The position numbers were made by a program, and so were the translations under genes. From Pseudomonas sp. GM78 (GTDB lineage: Bacteria > Pseudomonadota > Gammaproteobacteria > Pseudomonadales > Pseudomonadaceae), in assembly GCF_000282475.1 (NCBI RefSeq), contig NZ_AKJF01000055.1, positions 1-64,000 on the forward strand: 64,000 nucleotides of DNA, written 5' to 3'. The notes beneath the pieces are model-generated. The model saw nothing but the letters and a program-made list of their open reading frames with translations. It did no database searches and was not told where the DNA came from. Shown piece after piece: positions 54,201 to 61,296 of the stretch. Numbering within the stretch: the first letter of the stretch is position 1; each line of letters begins with the position of its first letter.

Positions 54201-54455
54201 GTCCTGGCGGCAAAGCCGGCGATGGCCACGCCGGCACCGATCATCCTCAAGCCGGAGCCTCCGCCCAAGCCCGCGGCCCCTAAGTACGAGCAGAAGGTGG
54301 AGATTCATGCACCGATTACGCTGACCGTGCAGGGGGATGTGAAAGACCCACAACAGCTGATGCGTGAGCTGGAGCCCATGATTCAGCGGGTCATGCGCGA
54401 CGCGGCGCAGCAGGCGCAGCGCTCCAATCTGTTTGATGCCCCGCATGTCGAGTAA
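51201..54455 (+). CDS. Tail tape measure protein
   Basis: This 1,084-residue protein sets tail length. The N-terminal half is helical (about 1-500, TP901-like), followed by a hydrophobic Gly-Ala stretch (about 690-740, AGTLAGAAAGAAIGSMVPVI). A Pro-rich array of four 34-38-residue repeats lies around residues 773-915, then a final QKVEIHAPITLTVQGDV segment. The size implies a tail of moderate length. It follows gpE', as in P2. Confidence 0.9.
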   Translation: MSDLKLGLVIGGAVSSSVGKAFKDVESRIQALDDKGAKARILQSTIGETIKLRDEWKKAHETGAAGASTLLSRLNANLASLKAQGVEAGRLGRAYEAMGRKARAAELQAEGRRQMEEGRDGLKSTAGQAVAATAVAVMPVKVSADYGAIIRDIAIKAGIANSPQEAQMSQTIVKTSRDTGMARNDVAEVVNALVGAGMDLKQAIDYAPSAAKFVVGQGADGADTARMINALGQNAKITDPKVMQQALEAIAYQGQAGSFEAADMAKWFPEMLAGMGKLGITGMDSVTQLGALLQVQMKTAGGADEAANNLKNWMEKIGSGDTVKAYKDVGIDYEASMQSGMQKGMSTLESSFALAQRYIQATDPKKAAAMAEATAKISKEADPVKAQAMINALEQALRTGDLFADMQVKGALTAFMQNKNLYEQLKNDSRAASGILDKNLDERRDASAQRWKEVGQSMDDALRSVGDALAPMTDAVASGITTVTRGLSQLTDESPKVVSGVAAVVAGFLALRAVVNTVKIGRGLMNLGRGTLMGNPNIPQKVIVMNPASGGGPDLGGADAERKKRGRRERAGTPSPGSPGGPASPAPPERAAKPRMRVYAGADLSKAHKPLSGWKPPTTVPRVEPVAATPKPAAVGAGPKVAGSGAVVFALLDAGMKAKDTYDTATTQDEKAEGYGEAAGGFAGTLAGAAAGAAIGSMVPVIGTIVGGVLGGYLGSLGGDAAGGYLGKKMFGGDESLKQMPVAGPLMMADAGKSIPPVLDDVAQSFKTSAPAPLLLGRSPMVAPADQRPVARVDKAPSMPAPVPLAPLLPRPSVVGPVEQRPVAQVDKAPDVPAPVLSVPLAPLLPRPPVVAPVEQRPVAPVEKAPGEPAPVLSVSVPPAPLLPRPPVVAPVEQRPVAPVEKAPGVPAPVLPVPAPGAQRPKDEKQTAPVLLAPVKAERSVTRAEGVSPVVSVMTPKPAAPAINLLLPERAADAQAQARPPVLHNAAPVPDGPKLGDVARVLAAKPAMATPAPIILKPEPPPKPAAPKYEQKVEIHAPITLTVQGDVKDPQQLMRELEPMIQRVMRDAAQQAQRSNLFDAPHVE
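53519..53949 (+). repeat. Pro-rich coding repeats in tape measure
   Basis: Four consecutive units of about 102-114 bp encode variants of LLPRPPVVAPVEQRPVAPV followed by D/EKAP...PAPVL. The last two are nearly identical, and the first is most diverged. They can expand or contract by recombination. Confidence 0.85.
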
Positions 54456-54464
54456 GGAGGCGTA

Positions 54465-55310
54465 ATGCCCTATATGGAGCAGTTGCAATCGGGCCTGAAG
54501 TACCTGGCGTCAGCCGGGGAAACAGGCCGCCGAAGTTTGGACGGTATGCTTGGCCCGGTGAACGGCGCGATCAGTGAAATCAGCGGGGCGGCGTCTGAGC
54601 TGGAGGGTCTGCCGATTGTGGGGCCAGCGGTGGGGGCCAAGCTCCAGCGGGTCATGCGCGGGGTGCAGGCAGCTCAATCGAAGGTCGGCAAGGTGGTGGC
54701 CACCTACAACAAGGCCAGTCGGGCCGTGTCGCAGATCGATGAGCGCATGGGGGTACTCAAGGAGCAGGCCGCCAAAGCCAGTACCGCGATCAACAAGATT
54801 GCCGGCAAGGTCAGCCCGTCGTTGTCCAACATTGTGCCGACCTCTTCTTTTGCGGCAGACAAGACGCCCGCCGTCGAGGCGGTGAAGGCGTTCCCCCATC
54901 TGTTGATCATGCAGCCGCTGACCGCCAAGTCTGAGCCGTATTACTTCAACCTGGACACCGCCGCGTTTGACGAGTTGAGTCGTTCCAGCGACTTCCGATG
55001 GGCCTCGCAGGAGCGGTTGACGCGGCGGCCGGCGCAGCAGGCGGTCGGCATGGGCGAAGAGAAATTGACGCTCAAAGGCTCGATTTTCCCGGGTTTCAAG
55101 GGCGGCATCAAACAACTGGACACCTTACGCAGCATTGGCGCCCAGCTGGCGCCCCTGGCGTTGACCACGGGCTATGGCGCGGTGCTGGGCAGCTGGTGCC
55201 TTAAAAACATTCAGGAAGACCAAAGCGCGCTGTTGCAGGGCGGTATCCCGCGCAAGCAGGGCTTTACCTTGGAGTTTGTGCGTTATGGCGACGACCTGCA
55301 GAACATCTGA
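54465..55310 (+). CDS. gpU with an N-terminal helical extension
   Basis: The C-terminal 140 residues (from FPHLLIMQPLTAKSEPYYFN to GFTLEFVRYGDDL) match P2 gpU. About 140 extra residues form an N-terminal helical, coiled-coil-like region (KVGKVVATYNKASRAVSQIDERM). P2 gpU is about 150 residues, so this is a double-size version. AAGGAGG precedes the ATG. It overlaps gpX by 26 bp. Confidence 0.82.
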   Translation: MPYMEQLQSGLKYLASAGETGRRSLDGMLGPVNGAISEISGAASELEGLPIVGPAVGAKLQRVMRGVQAAQSKVGKVVATYNKASRAVSQIDERMGVLKEQAAKASTAINKIAGKVSPSLSNIVPTSSFAADKTPAVEAVKAFPHLLIMQPLTAKSEPYYFNLDTAAFDELSRSSDFRWASQERLTRRPAQQAVGMGEEKLTLKGSIFPGFKGGIKQLDTLRSIGAQLAPLALTTGYGAVLGSWCLKNIQEDQSALLQGGIPRKQGFTLEFVRYGDDLQNI

Positions 55311-55491
55311 CGGGGACTTACTCGACACCCTTTGTTATGACTTTTACGGCCATCTGAACGGCTCAGTCGAGGCCGTGCTTGAGGCGAACCAAGGGCTGGC
55401 GGATGAGGCCCAGCCATTCCGCGCCGGCGTGCTGATCCGCTTGCCGGATCTGCCGGACCCCTCCGACGGCACCGTGATGCTGTGGGATTAA
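55285..55491 (+). CDS. Tail protein gpX
   Basis: This 68-residue protein has the gpX/LysM-like pattern DTLCYDFYGHLNGSVEAVLEAN, then LIRLPDLP. It is a baseplate hub component. It starts inside gpU. Confidence 0.88.
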   Translation: MATTCRTSDGDLLDTLCYDFYGHLNGSVEAVLEANQGLADEAQPFRAGVLIRLPDLPDPSDGTVMLWD

Positions 55492-55524
55492 CCCGGCGTG
55501 ACGCATAACACCGTCAGTCACCCG

Positions 55525-55546
55525 ACCCCGCTGATGCGGGGTTTCT
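55525..55546 (+). terminator. Hairpin before gpD
   Basis: ACCCCGC-TGAT-GCGGGGT followed by TTCTT. It is a weak terminator at another module border. Confidence 0.6.
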
Positions 55547-55561
55547 TATTCTGGACTGCCC

Positions 55562-56605
55562 ATGAAACCATTGTTTCGCGTCGTTGCCGATGGCAAGGAC
55601 ATCACGGCCTTGATCAACGATCGGCTGTTGTTGCTGCGCACCACCGACAAGCCCGGGATCGACTCGGATGAATTCGAGTTGCGCATTGATGACCGCGACG
55701 GCGAGGTCGCGTTGCCCAGTCGGGGCGCCAATATCGAGCTGTACCTGGGCTATGAGGGGCAGCGCTTGACCCGTGTCGGGCAGTACACCATTGATGAAAT
55801 CGAAGTCTCTGGCCCGCCCGACACCATGGTCCTGCGCGGCAAAGCCAGTGACATGCGCGGCAGCGGCAAGACCACCCGCAGCGGCAGTTGGGAGGACGTG
55901 CCGTTGTCCAAGATTGTCAGCGATATCGCGCAGCGTAATGGCTGGACGCCCGTGTGCAACGTGACCACCAAAGTGCTCCGGGTCGATCAGCTCGGCGAGT
56001 CCGACTTTAATTTCATCACGCGCCTGGCGAAACAGTACGACTGCACGGCCAAGGTGGCCGACGGCAAGCTGTTGGTCATGCCGCGACAGGACGGATTGAG
56101 CGCATCCGGCAAGGTGCTGGGGGGCGTCAGCATTAGCCGCCGCGACGTCAGTCGCTGGCAATTTCGCCTTGGCGATCGCACGACCCATAAAGCGGTCTCG
56201 ACCAAGCATCAGGACAAGAAGACCGGCAAATTGTCCGTGGTCACCCTGGACAATGCCGACGCGCCCGATGGTCTGCCGCCGGTGCATAGTGACCGGCATA
56301 TCTACCCCAACAAAAGTGCCGCCGAGCAGGCCGCCAAGGCGCGCTTGGCCGCGTTCAACCGTTCCACGGCCGGTGTGCGACTGGAAATGCCGGGGCGCAC
56401 TGATGTGTTTGCAGAGATGCAGTTGAGCGCCACGGGCTTTAAGGTCGGGCTCGATGGCGAGTATCTGGTGGACTCGGTGGAGCAGGTGTTTACCCAGTCG
56501 GGCTGGAGCACCACGGTGGAATGCAACGGCGGCAAGAAGGGCAAGGCCCTGGCCAAAGGCAAGGCGAAGAAAGAAACGAAGCCGCTCAGGGTCGAGCAGC
56601 TATAA
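55562..56605 (+). CDS. Baseplate hub protein gpD
   Basis: This 347-residue protein matches the late-control D family, structurally like T4 gp27 and the VgrG N-terminus. Signatures are DELELRIDDRDG-like text near residue 40 (EFELRIDDRDG), LSKIVSDIAQRNGW and ESDFNFITRLAKQY. It forms the hub holding the spike gpV. Confidence 0.92.
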   Translation: MKPLFRVVADGKDITALINDRLLLLRTTDKPGIDSDEFELRIDDRDGEVALPSRGANIELYLGYEGQRLTRVGQYTIDEIEVSGPPDTMVLRGKASDMRGSGKTTRSGSWEDVPLSKIVSDIAQRNGWTPVCNVTTKVLRVDQLGESDFNFITRLAKQYDCTAKVADGKLLVMPRQDGLSASGKVLGGVSISRRDVSRWQFRLGDRTTHKAVSTKHQDKKTGKLSVVTLDNADAPDGLPPVHSDRHIYPNKSAAEQAAKARLAAFNRSTAGVRLEMPGRTDVFAEMQLSATGFKVGLDGEYLVDSVEQVFTQSGWSTTVECNGGKKGKALAKGKAKKETKPLRVEQL

Positions 56606-56660
56606 CCCCCCATTCCCCAGGTCGCCATCGAGCGGCTTTTTTTTGTCTGGAGTTTCCCCC

Positions 56661-57311
56661 ATGCCGATCACCGAGGCGCAACTGTTGCGCATCCTCCCCA
56701 ATGCCCGCCCCGTCGCGGGCATTTTTGTGCCTGCGCTCAATCGCGCCATGGCGCGTTATGACATCAGCATCCCGGTGCGCCAAGCGGCTTTTCTGGCGCA
56801 GGTCGGGCACGAGTCGGGGCAGCTGCGATCGCTGAGCGAAAGCCTGTACTACAAGGACGCCACGCGCGTGGCGCAGTTGTTCAAGTACGGTTTCGACCTG
56901 AACCACAACGGCCGCGTCGATCCTGCCGAGGTGCGCGATGCCGAGGCGTATTTGCGCAATAGCGAGAAGCTGGCCAACCGCGTTTATGGCGGTCGTTACG
57001 GTAACGGCCCGGAAGCCTCGGGCGACGGTTTCAAGTACCGCGCACGGGGCCTGATCGGCGTGACGTTCCGCGATAACTACCGGCTGGCCGGCAAGGCCAT
57101 TGGCCTGCCGTTGCTCGATCAGCCCGAGCTGCTGGAGCAGCCCGAATATGCCGCGCTGTCGGCGGCCTGGTTCTGGTGGGATCGCGGTTTGAACGAGCTG
57201 GCCGACGCTGGGCTGTTCGACAGCATCACGCGCAAGATCAACGGCGGCGGCAATGGCGCCGCTGAGCGTCGCGCCCTGTGGGCCACGGCCAAGGAGACGC
57301 TATGCGCCTGA
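56661..57311 (+). CDS. GH19 endolysin
   Basis: This 216-residue peptidoglycan hydrolase is of glycoside hydrolase family 19. The acid/base pair should be E51 (GHESGQ) and E60 (LSESLYY); GRGLIGVTF-like motif appears as ARGLIGVTFRDNY. There is no signal peptide, so export depends on the holin. The ATG at 56661 follows GGAG. It overlaps the spanin gene by 10 bp. Confidence 0.9.
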   Translation: MPITEAQLLRILPNARPVAGIFVPALNRAMARYDISIPVRQAAFLAQVGHESGQLRSLSESLYYKDATRVAQLFKYGFDLNHNGRVDPAEVRDAEAYLRNSEKLANRVYGGRYGNGPEASGDGFKYRARGLIGVTFRDNYRLAGKAIGLPLLDQPELLEQPEYAALSAAWFWWDRGLNELADAGLFDSITRKINGGGNGAAERRALWATAKETLCA

Positions 57312-57841
57312 TCGATCTGCTACCGCCAGCGCTACGTCCCTGGGCGGTGGCCCTGGTGCTGCTGGCGATCGCCGGTGTAGCCGCTGGCGGCGCCTGGGTG
57401 GCGCAAGACTGGCGGTATGGCAAGGAACTGGCCGAGCAGGCCGGCCAGGTCGATCAGGCGGCGCTGAAGCGTGCCGAGGATGCCTTGGCCGCGCTGGCGA
57501 TCGAGCAGCGCAGCCGGCTAGCCCTGGAGTCCCGCCTGCAGGCCAACGACGAAACCCACCACAAGGAATTATCCGATGCGAAGAACACTCAGCAACGCCT
57601 GTCTGATCGTCTTGCCACTGCTGATGTGCGGTTGTCAGTCCTACTCGCCGCCGGACCCGCCGGTGGTGTTGGGCTGTCAGCCGCTGCCGGCACCGGCGGC
57701 GTGGTTTATGGAGCCACGCGCGCCCAACTTGACCCCGCGCATGCTCAACGAATTATCAGCATCACCGATGACGGCGACCAAGGACTGATCGCCCTGGCGG
57801 CCTGTCAGGCCTACGCCAAAGAAGTCTCAGCACCGAAGTGA
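57302..57841 (+). CDS. Inner-membrane spanin Rz
   Basis: This 179-residue protein has an N-terminal membrane anchor (about 13-35) and a periplasmic coiled coil (about 42-105). It acts with Rz1 to fuse or disrupt the outer membrane. Rz1 is encoded inside it in another frame, as in lambda. Confidence 0.85.
   Translation: MRLIDLLPPALRPWAVALVLLAIAGVAAGGAWVAQDWRYGKELAEQAGQVDQAALKRAEDALAALAIEQRSRLALESRLQANDETHHKELSDAKNTQQRLSDRLATADVRLSVLLAAGPAGGVGLSAAAGTGGVVYGATRAQLDPAHAQRIISITDDGDQGLIALAACQAYAKEVSAPK
57576..57788 (+). CDS. Outer-membrane spanin Rz1 (nested)
   Basis: This 70-residue lipoprotein has a lipobox ending MCGC and a Pro-rich mature part (SYSPPDPPVVLGCQPLPAPAA). It is encoded entirely within the Rz gene in a +1 frame. 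Together with Rz it completes lysis. Confidence 0.85.
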   Translation: MRRTLSNACLIVLPLLMCGCQSYSPPDPPVVLGCQPLPAPAAWFMEPRAPNLTPRMLNELSASPMTATKD

Positions 57842-57850
57842 AAAGAGCGA

Positions 57851-57880
57851 CCGGGTTGGATGCGTCAACATCCAACCCGG
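57851..57880 (+). terminator. Hairpin after the lysis genes
   Basis: CCGGGTTGGATG pairs perfectly with CATCCAACCCGG around a 6-nt loop. No T-tract follows, so it may be a Rho-dependent or protective hairpin. Confidence 0.6.
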
Positions 57881-57957
57881 CCGCCGTCCCTGCAGATGGT
57901 CCCTGCAAGTCCAGCCAAGGCTCTTGCTCCGTGCACAAAGCGCGGCGAGCCTAGCAC

Positions 57958-57973
57958 CTGTTTATCCATACAG
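57958..57973. promoter_or_regulatory. LexA box upstream of methylase
   Basis: CTGTTTATCCATACAG fits the Pseudomonas LexA consensus CTG-N10-CAG, ending 17 bp before the methylase ATG. SOS control is inferred. Confidence 0.65.
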
Positions 57974-57990
57974 TAAAGGTCTTGCTCTCT

Positions 57991-58785
57991 ATGTCTACAC
58001 CCATCATCCCTTGGATGGGCGGCAAACGCCGCCTGGCCGATCGCCTCATTCCACTTTTTCCGCCACATGAATGCTACGTCGAAGTCTTTGCCGGTGGTGC
58101 TGCGCTGTACTTCATGCGCCCACAGGCCGCGCCCGTGGAAGTTCTCAACGACATCAACGGCGACCTGGTCACGCTGTACCGCGTCGTGCAAAACCACCTC
58201 GAAGAATTCGTGCGCCAATTCAAATGGGCGCTCAGTTCACGCCAAGTGTTCGAGTGGCAGAAGATGACCCGCCCCGAAACCCTCACCGACATCCAGCGCG
58301 CCGCGCGATTCTTCTACCTGCAGCATCATGCGTTTGCCGGCAAGGTCACCGGGCAAACCTTCGGTACTGCGACCACTGGCCCGGCCATCAACCTGCTGCG
58401 AATCGAGGAAAACCTGTCGGCAGCCTGGCAGCGCCTGTCTGGCACCTATGTGGAAAATCTCCCCTGGTTGGAATGCGCAGAACGCTACGACCGTGCCCAT
58501 ACCTTTCACTACATGGACCCGCCTTACTGGCAGACTGCCGGCTATGGGGTGGATTTTCCGTTTGAGAACTACGAACGCATGGCCGACTTCATGCGCCGCT
58601 GCAAAGGCAAGGTGATGGTCAGCATTAACGATCATCCGGACATCCGTAGCGTATTCGAGGGCTTCCACCTCGAAACGCTAGACATCCGTTACTGCAATAC
58701 CAATCAGCGGCAGGGGAAGGCCGAGGTTAGTGGCGAGTTAGTGATTATGAATTGGGAGCCTGCGGCCTTGGGAGGTTTGTTCTGA
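57991..58785 (+). CDS. DNA adenine methylase (D12 class)
   Basis: This 264-residue N6-adenine methyltransferase has the AdoMet motif EVFAGGAALYF and the catalytic DPPY at residues 176-179. It begins IPWMGGKRRL, typical of the Dam/D12 class. There is no cognate nuclease nearby, so it is an orphan enzyme, perhaps a GATC-type methylase. The ATG at 57991 is used. It is cargo between the lysis module and the accessory end. Confidence 0.9.
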   Translation: MSTPIIPWMGGKRRLADRLIPLFPPHECYVEVFAGGAALYFMRPQAAPVEVLNDINGDLVTLYRVVQNHLEEFVRQFKWALSSRQVFEWQKMTRPETLTDIQRAARFFYLQHHAFAGKVTGQTFGTATTGPAINLLRIEENLSAAWQRLSGTYVENLPWLECAERYDRAHTFHYMDPPYWQTAGYGVDFPFENYERMADFMRRCKGKVMVSINDHPDIRSVFEGFHLETLDIRYCNTNQRQGKAEVSGELVIMNWEPAALGGLF

Positions 58786-58901
58786 ATCACAATGGAGTGA
58801 ACCCAGGGCACCCGATACCCCATAGCCTCATCAGCTCAGTCAGTTTGATCAGGAACTCAACGGTCGCCATCAAAAGAAATAGCACATTCATTTTTATTCT
58901 C

Positions 58902-58933
58902 GCAAAAAAACATACCGCGCTAAATGGCGCGGT
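58902..58933 (-). terminator. Leftward terminator of the SRAP operon
   Basis: Read leftward, ACCGCGC-CATTTA-GCGCGGT is followed by ATGTTTTTTT. It lies about 440 bp after the SRAP stop and faces that transcription. Confidence 0.6.
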
Positions 58934-59065
58934 GGATCTGAGGGGGGTGGCAGAACGTTATTTAAACTAAATGTTCTATTGGATATTCGTCAATAGTTAA
59001 TTGTGAAAATTATCAAAGAATGGTCCTGAGGCCCGCTGCATAGTTTGCCCCCGGGTTATGGGTGT

Positions 59066-59104
59066 ACACCGCTGCCCCATTCCTGGGGAATGGGGCAGCG
59101 GTGT
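59066..59104. repeat. Perfect 18-bp stem hairpin
   Basis: Arms 59066-59083 and 59087-59104 are exact reverse complements (ACACCGCTGCCCCATTCC) around TGG, with one more pair possible outside. No T-tract follows either side. Confidence 0.85.
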
Positions 59105-59190
59105 ATGTGGGGTGCTCCGGAAAGCGGACTCAAACAGTAAGTTGAATCGATATTGATAGGGTGTCATTCACCGGCGAAGTAACGCTGAAG

Positions 59191-59376
59191 CGATTAGCGA
59201 TTTAGCGATTTAGCGATTTAGCGATTTAGCGATTTAACGATTTAACGATTTAACGATTTGACGCTTTAACGATTTAACGATTTAACGATTTAACGATTTA
59301 ACGATTTAACGCTTTAACGCTTTAACGCTTTAACGCTTTAACGCTTTAACGGTTTAACGGTTTAACGGTTTACCGG
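59191..59376. repeat. 23-copy octanucleotide tandem repeat
   Basis: A 7-bp first unit and 22 complete 8-bp units run in blocks: CGATTTAG (4), CGATTTAA/CGATTTGA with one CGCTTTAA (10), CGCTTTAA (5), CGGTTTAA (2), CGGTTTAC (1). The last unit contains the SRAP stop codon (59370-59372). Unit length is not a multiple of three. Confidence 0.95.
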
Positions 59377-60080
59377 CCCTTTTTGTCACCTCCAGTGACT
59401 TGCCCGATAGGCTCAATTAAATCGGGTCCTTGATTGCGTACATTGCCTATCGCGTGGTCCACGTTGAACCACTCGAACGCCTCGGTTGGCTCTCCCTGAA
59501 GCAGTACTATTTGTTCGGCGCGCTCCTTGGGCGTTGCCGGATCGAGCCATTCCTGAGCCAGTTCCGGTGATAGCGCGACGGGGCGTCGATCATGAATGTC
59601 GACCATACCGCCGGCGCTGTCGGCGGTGATGATGAAAAAACCGTCATGCTCGCCTGGCTCATGTTCGCCGATCGGATTCTGACCTATCGCAGCGCAGAGG
59701 ATTGGCGAACGGTTACGATGGCGGATCAGGTAGGGCTGCTTTTTCGGGCCGCCTTCATAAACCCACTCAAACCAGTTGTCGATCGCGATGATGGCCCGGA
59801 GCGGCCAGATGGCTTTGAAGAACGGGCCATGGGCGACATTCTCCACCCGGGCGTTGATTGGCGCGGCATGGTCTTTGGCCCAGTGCGGGCGCCATCCCCA
59901 ACGAACCATATCAGCGCGCAGGTATTCACCCTCGCGGTGAAGGAGGGCTAGCTGAGCGGTCGGCGCGGCGTTGTAGCGTTCGACAGGCTGGTCGCCGACA
60001 TAGTTGAGCAAAGCATTTGGCATGATGAGCGCCGCGACGAAGTCGTGAATGCTGCGGTACTGGGATAGGCGTCCACACAT
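59370..60080 (-). CDS. yedK: SRAP/YedK-type abasic-site protein
   Basis: This 236-residue protein is of the SOS-response-associated peptidase family (HMCES/YedK). C2 after the initiator methionine is the residue that crosslinks abasic sites; NARVE, NWFEWV and DIHDRRPV carry the conserved Asn, Glu and His. It shields abasic sites in single-stranded DNA. AGGAGA precedes the ATG. It is cotranscribed with the zinc-finger gene under a LexA box. Confidence 0.9.
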   Translation of the reverse strand: MCGRLSQYRSIHDFVAALIMPNALLNYVGDQPVERYNAAPTAQLALLHREGEYLRADMVRWGWRPHWAKDHAAPINARVENVAHGPFFKAIWPLRAIIAIDNWFEWVYEGGPKKQPYLIRHRNRSPILCAAIGQNPIGEHEPGEHDGFFIITADSAGGMVDIHDRRPVALSPELAQEWLDPATPKERAEQIVLLQGEPTEAFEWFNVDHAIGNVRNQGPDLIEPIGQVTGGDKKGR

Positions 60081-60102
60081 GGCCGGTTCTCCTGTTGTCT
60101 CT

Positions 60103-60831
60103 TCAGGGTAGACCCATGGCTAACGCCTTCGTTACAAACCCTCGGCCAGCGCAGGTTGGGCAGTCTTCACGCGGCGCGAAACGATCGTGGCACGCGGGGC
60201 AGAGGCGAAATCGGGCAAGGTCGATCAATGGCCTGAGCTTTTCAAACACGGTCACGTCACGACGTTCCTCGGCCACTTGCGCGACGTCCACAAGCGCGCG
60301 ATAGATGTCCGGATCGTCAATGGGCTCGACGGCCCGACCGTCGATCATACGGCCGGTTTCGACGAGGTTGTATTGCTGTCCATCCGGCAGGGTCAAGGTC
60401 AGCCCGGTGATGGTGGCCACGGTGCCGGACGGATTGAACACCAGATGGGTTCCGGCCACCTCCTGATAAACCTTGCCGTCGTAAGCGAATCGGGCAGCGC
60501 TGGCCAATGCACGCTCGGCATAAAAAATTGATCGCGAAATCCGCCCAAGCGGCGTCGCGTGGGTGCCACACACCACCTCATAGGAAGACGCGCTACAGTA
60601 GCGGGCGGGGGCGCTGTGCAGTTCTTCCACCGCGTGCCAGTAGGCCGCGTTCCCCATCTCGTTCATGTCGAACTGCTGCAGCACGTCGATCAATCCTTCG
60701 CTCAGCAACGTAGCGCTCATTGAGTGGAGGGTTTGCCGGTGAGCTTCCGGGTTTTGCAGACGAAAGTCGTGGTCGTCGAGGATCGAGCGCCACTGCTGAA
60801 GCCTGAGCGCTTTAGCCTGGTCGAAATTCAT
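60103..60831 (-). CDS. SOS-linked zinc-finger protein, hypothetical
   Basis: This protein (242 residues) is not recognised as a whole. It has helical N-terminal parts, a central domain (about 75-175) and a C-terminal C4 finger (CPACH...CPTCAGRGF, about 207-232) like the DnaJ finger half. The ATG at 60831 is 24 bp from a LexA box. It lies 22 bp before the SRAP gene, so a role in DNA damage is inferred from context. Confidence 0.65.
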   Translation of the reverse strand: MNFDQAKALRLQQWRSILDDHDFRLQNPEAHRQTLHSMSATLLSEGLIDVLQQFDMNEMGNAAYWHAVEELHSAPARYCSASSYEVVCGTHATPLGRISRSIFYAERALASAARFAYDGKVYQEVAGTHLVFNPSGTVATITGLTLTLPDGQQYNLVETGRMIDGRAVEPIDDPDIYRALVDVAQVAEERRDVTVFEKLRPLIDLARFRLCPACHDRFAPREDCPTCAGRGFVTKALAMGLP

Positions 60832-60854
60832 GGGAAGGGTTCGCTGTGCAGGTA

Positions 60855-60870
60855 CTGTGTATATGTACAG
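60855..60870. promoter_or_regulatory. LexA box upstream of the SRAP operon
   Basis: CTGTGTATATGTACAG is a near-ideal CTG-N10-CAG SOS box with extended TA flanks, just before the zinc-finger gene. Confidence 0.75.
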
Positions 60871-61296
60871 TAATATAGGTCTGGCCTTCAAGCGAGGGGC
60901 AGTTGACCAATAGCCGCTTCAACTCATCTGTTAGCTCGTCGCTACGTCAGCGCCACTTATAGCCCAAGCGAACACGCGCCGGTTGATTTCACTCAGGCCC
61001 CCTCGCGAGCAATCCACTCTTCACCCGTACGCCAAAGCGTGGTCCGACGTGGTGAGGTTTCCTTCTAACCGGAATTTTGTGCCGTTAGGGTGGGTCGGTT
61101 TCCGGTCCCACCGACAGTTTTACCCAGGTTTTCAATGCTGCCAGTACTTCGGCGCGCAATGCATCACAGGAGTTTTGTCGATCAAATTTGCCCAGTGGAT
61201 TGCGCCATCCAGCCGTCCAGACAGGCGTACTCGTAATGATCTGTTACTTCGCCAATTTTAGTTTGCTAAGTGAGCTCCGTCGATGAAGTTTTTCCG
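60871..61296. other. Non-coding region right of SRAP operon
   Basis: About 430 bp in which I see no supported gene or RNA. The base composition drops toward the right, marking the change to the AT-rich gene that follows. Confidence 0.4.

Larger units (their letters stand above)
58786..59190. other. Non-coding accessory region
   Basis: About 400 bp without a supported gene. It contains the leftward terminator at 58902-58933 and the 18-bp perfect hairpin at 59066-59104. It is more AT-rich than the phage core. Confidence 0.5.

Noticed and set aside
57991-58785. Restriction-modification system
   Set aside because: Only the methylase is present; no adjacent endonuclease candidate.
59191-59376. 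Possible CRISPR array
   Set aside because: The repeats are contiguous octamers without spacers and there are no cas genes.
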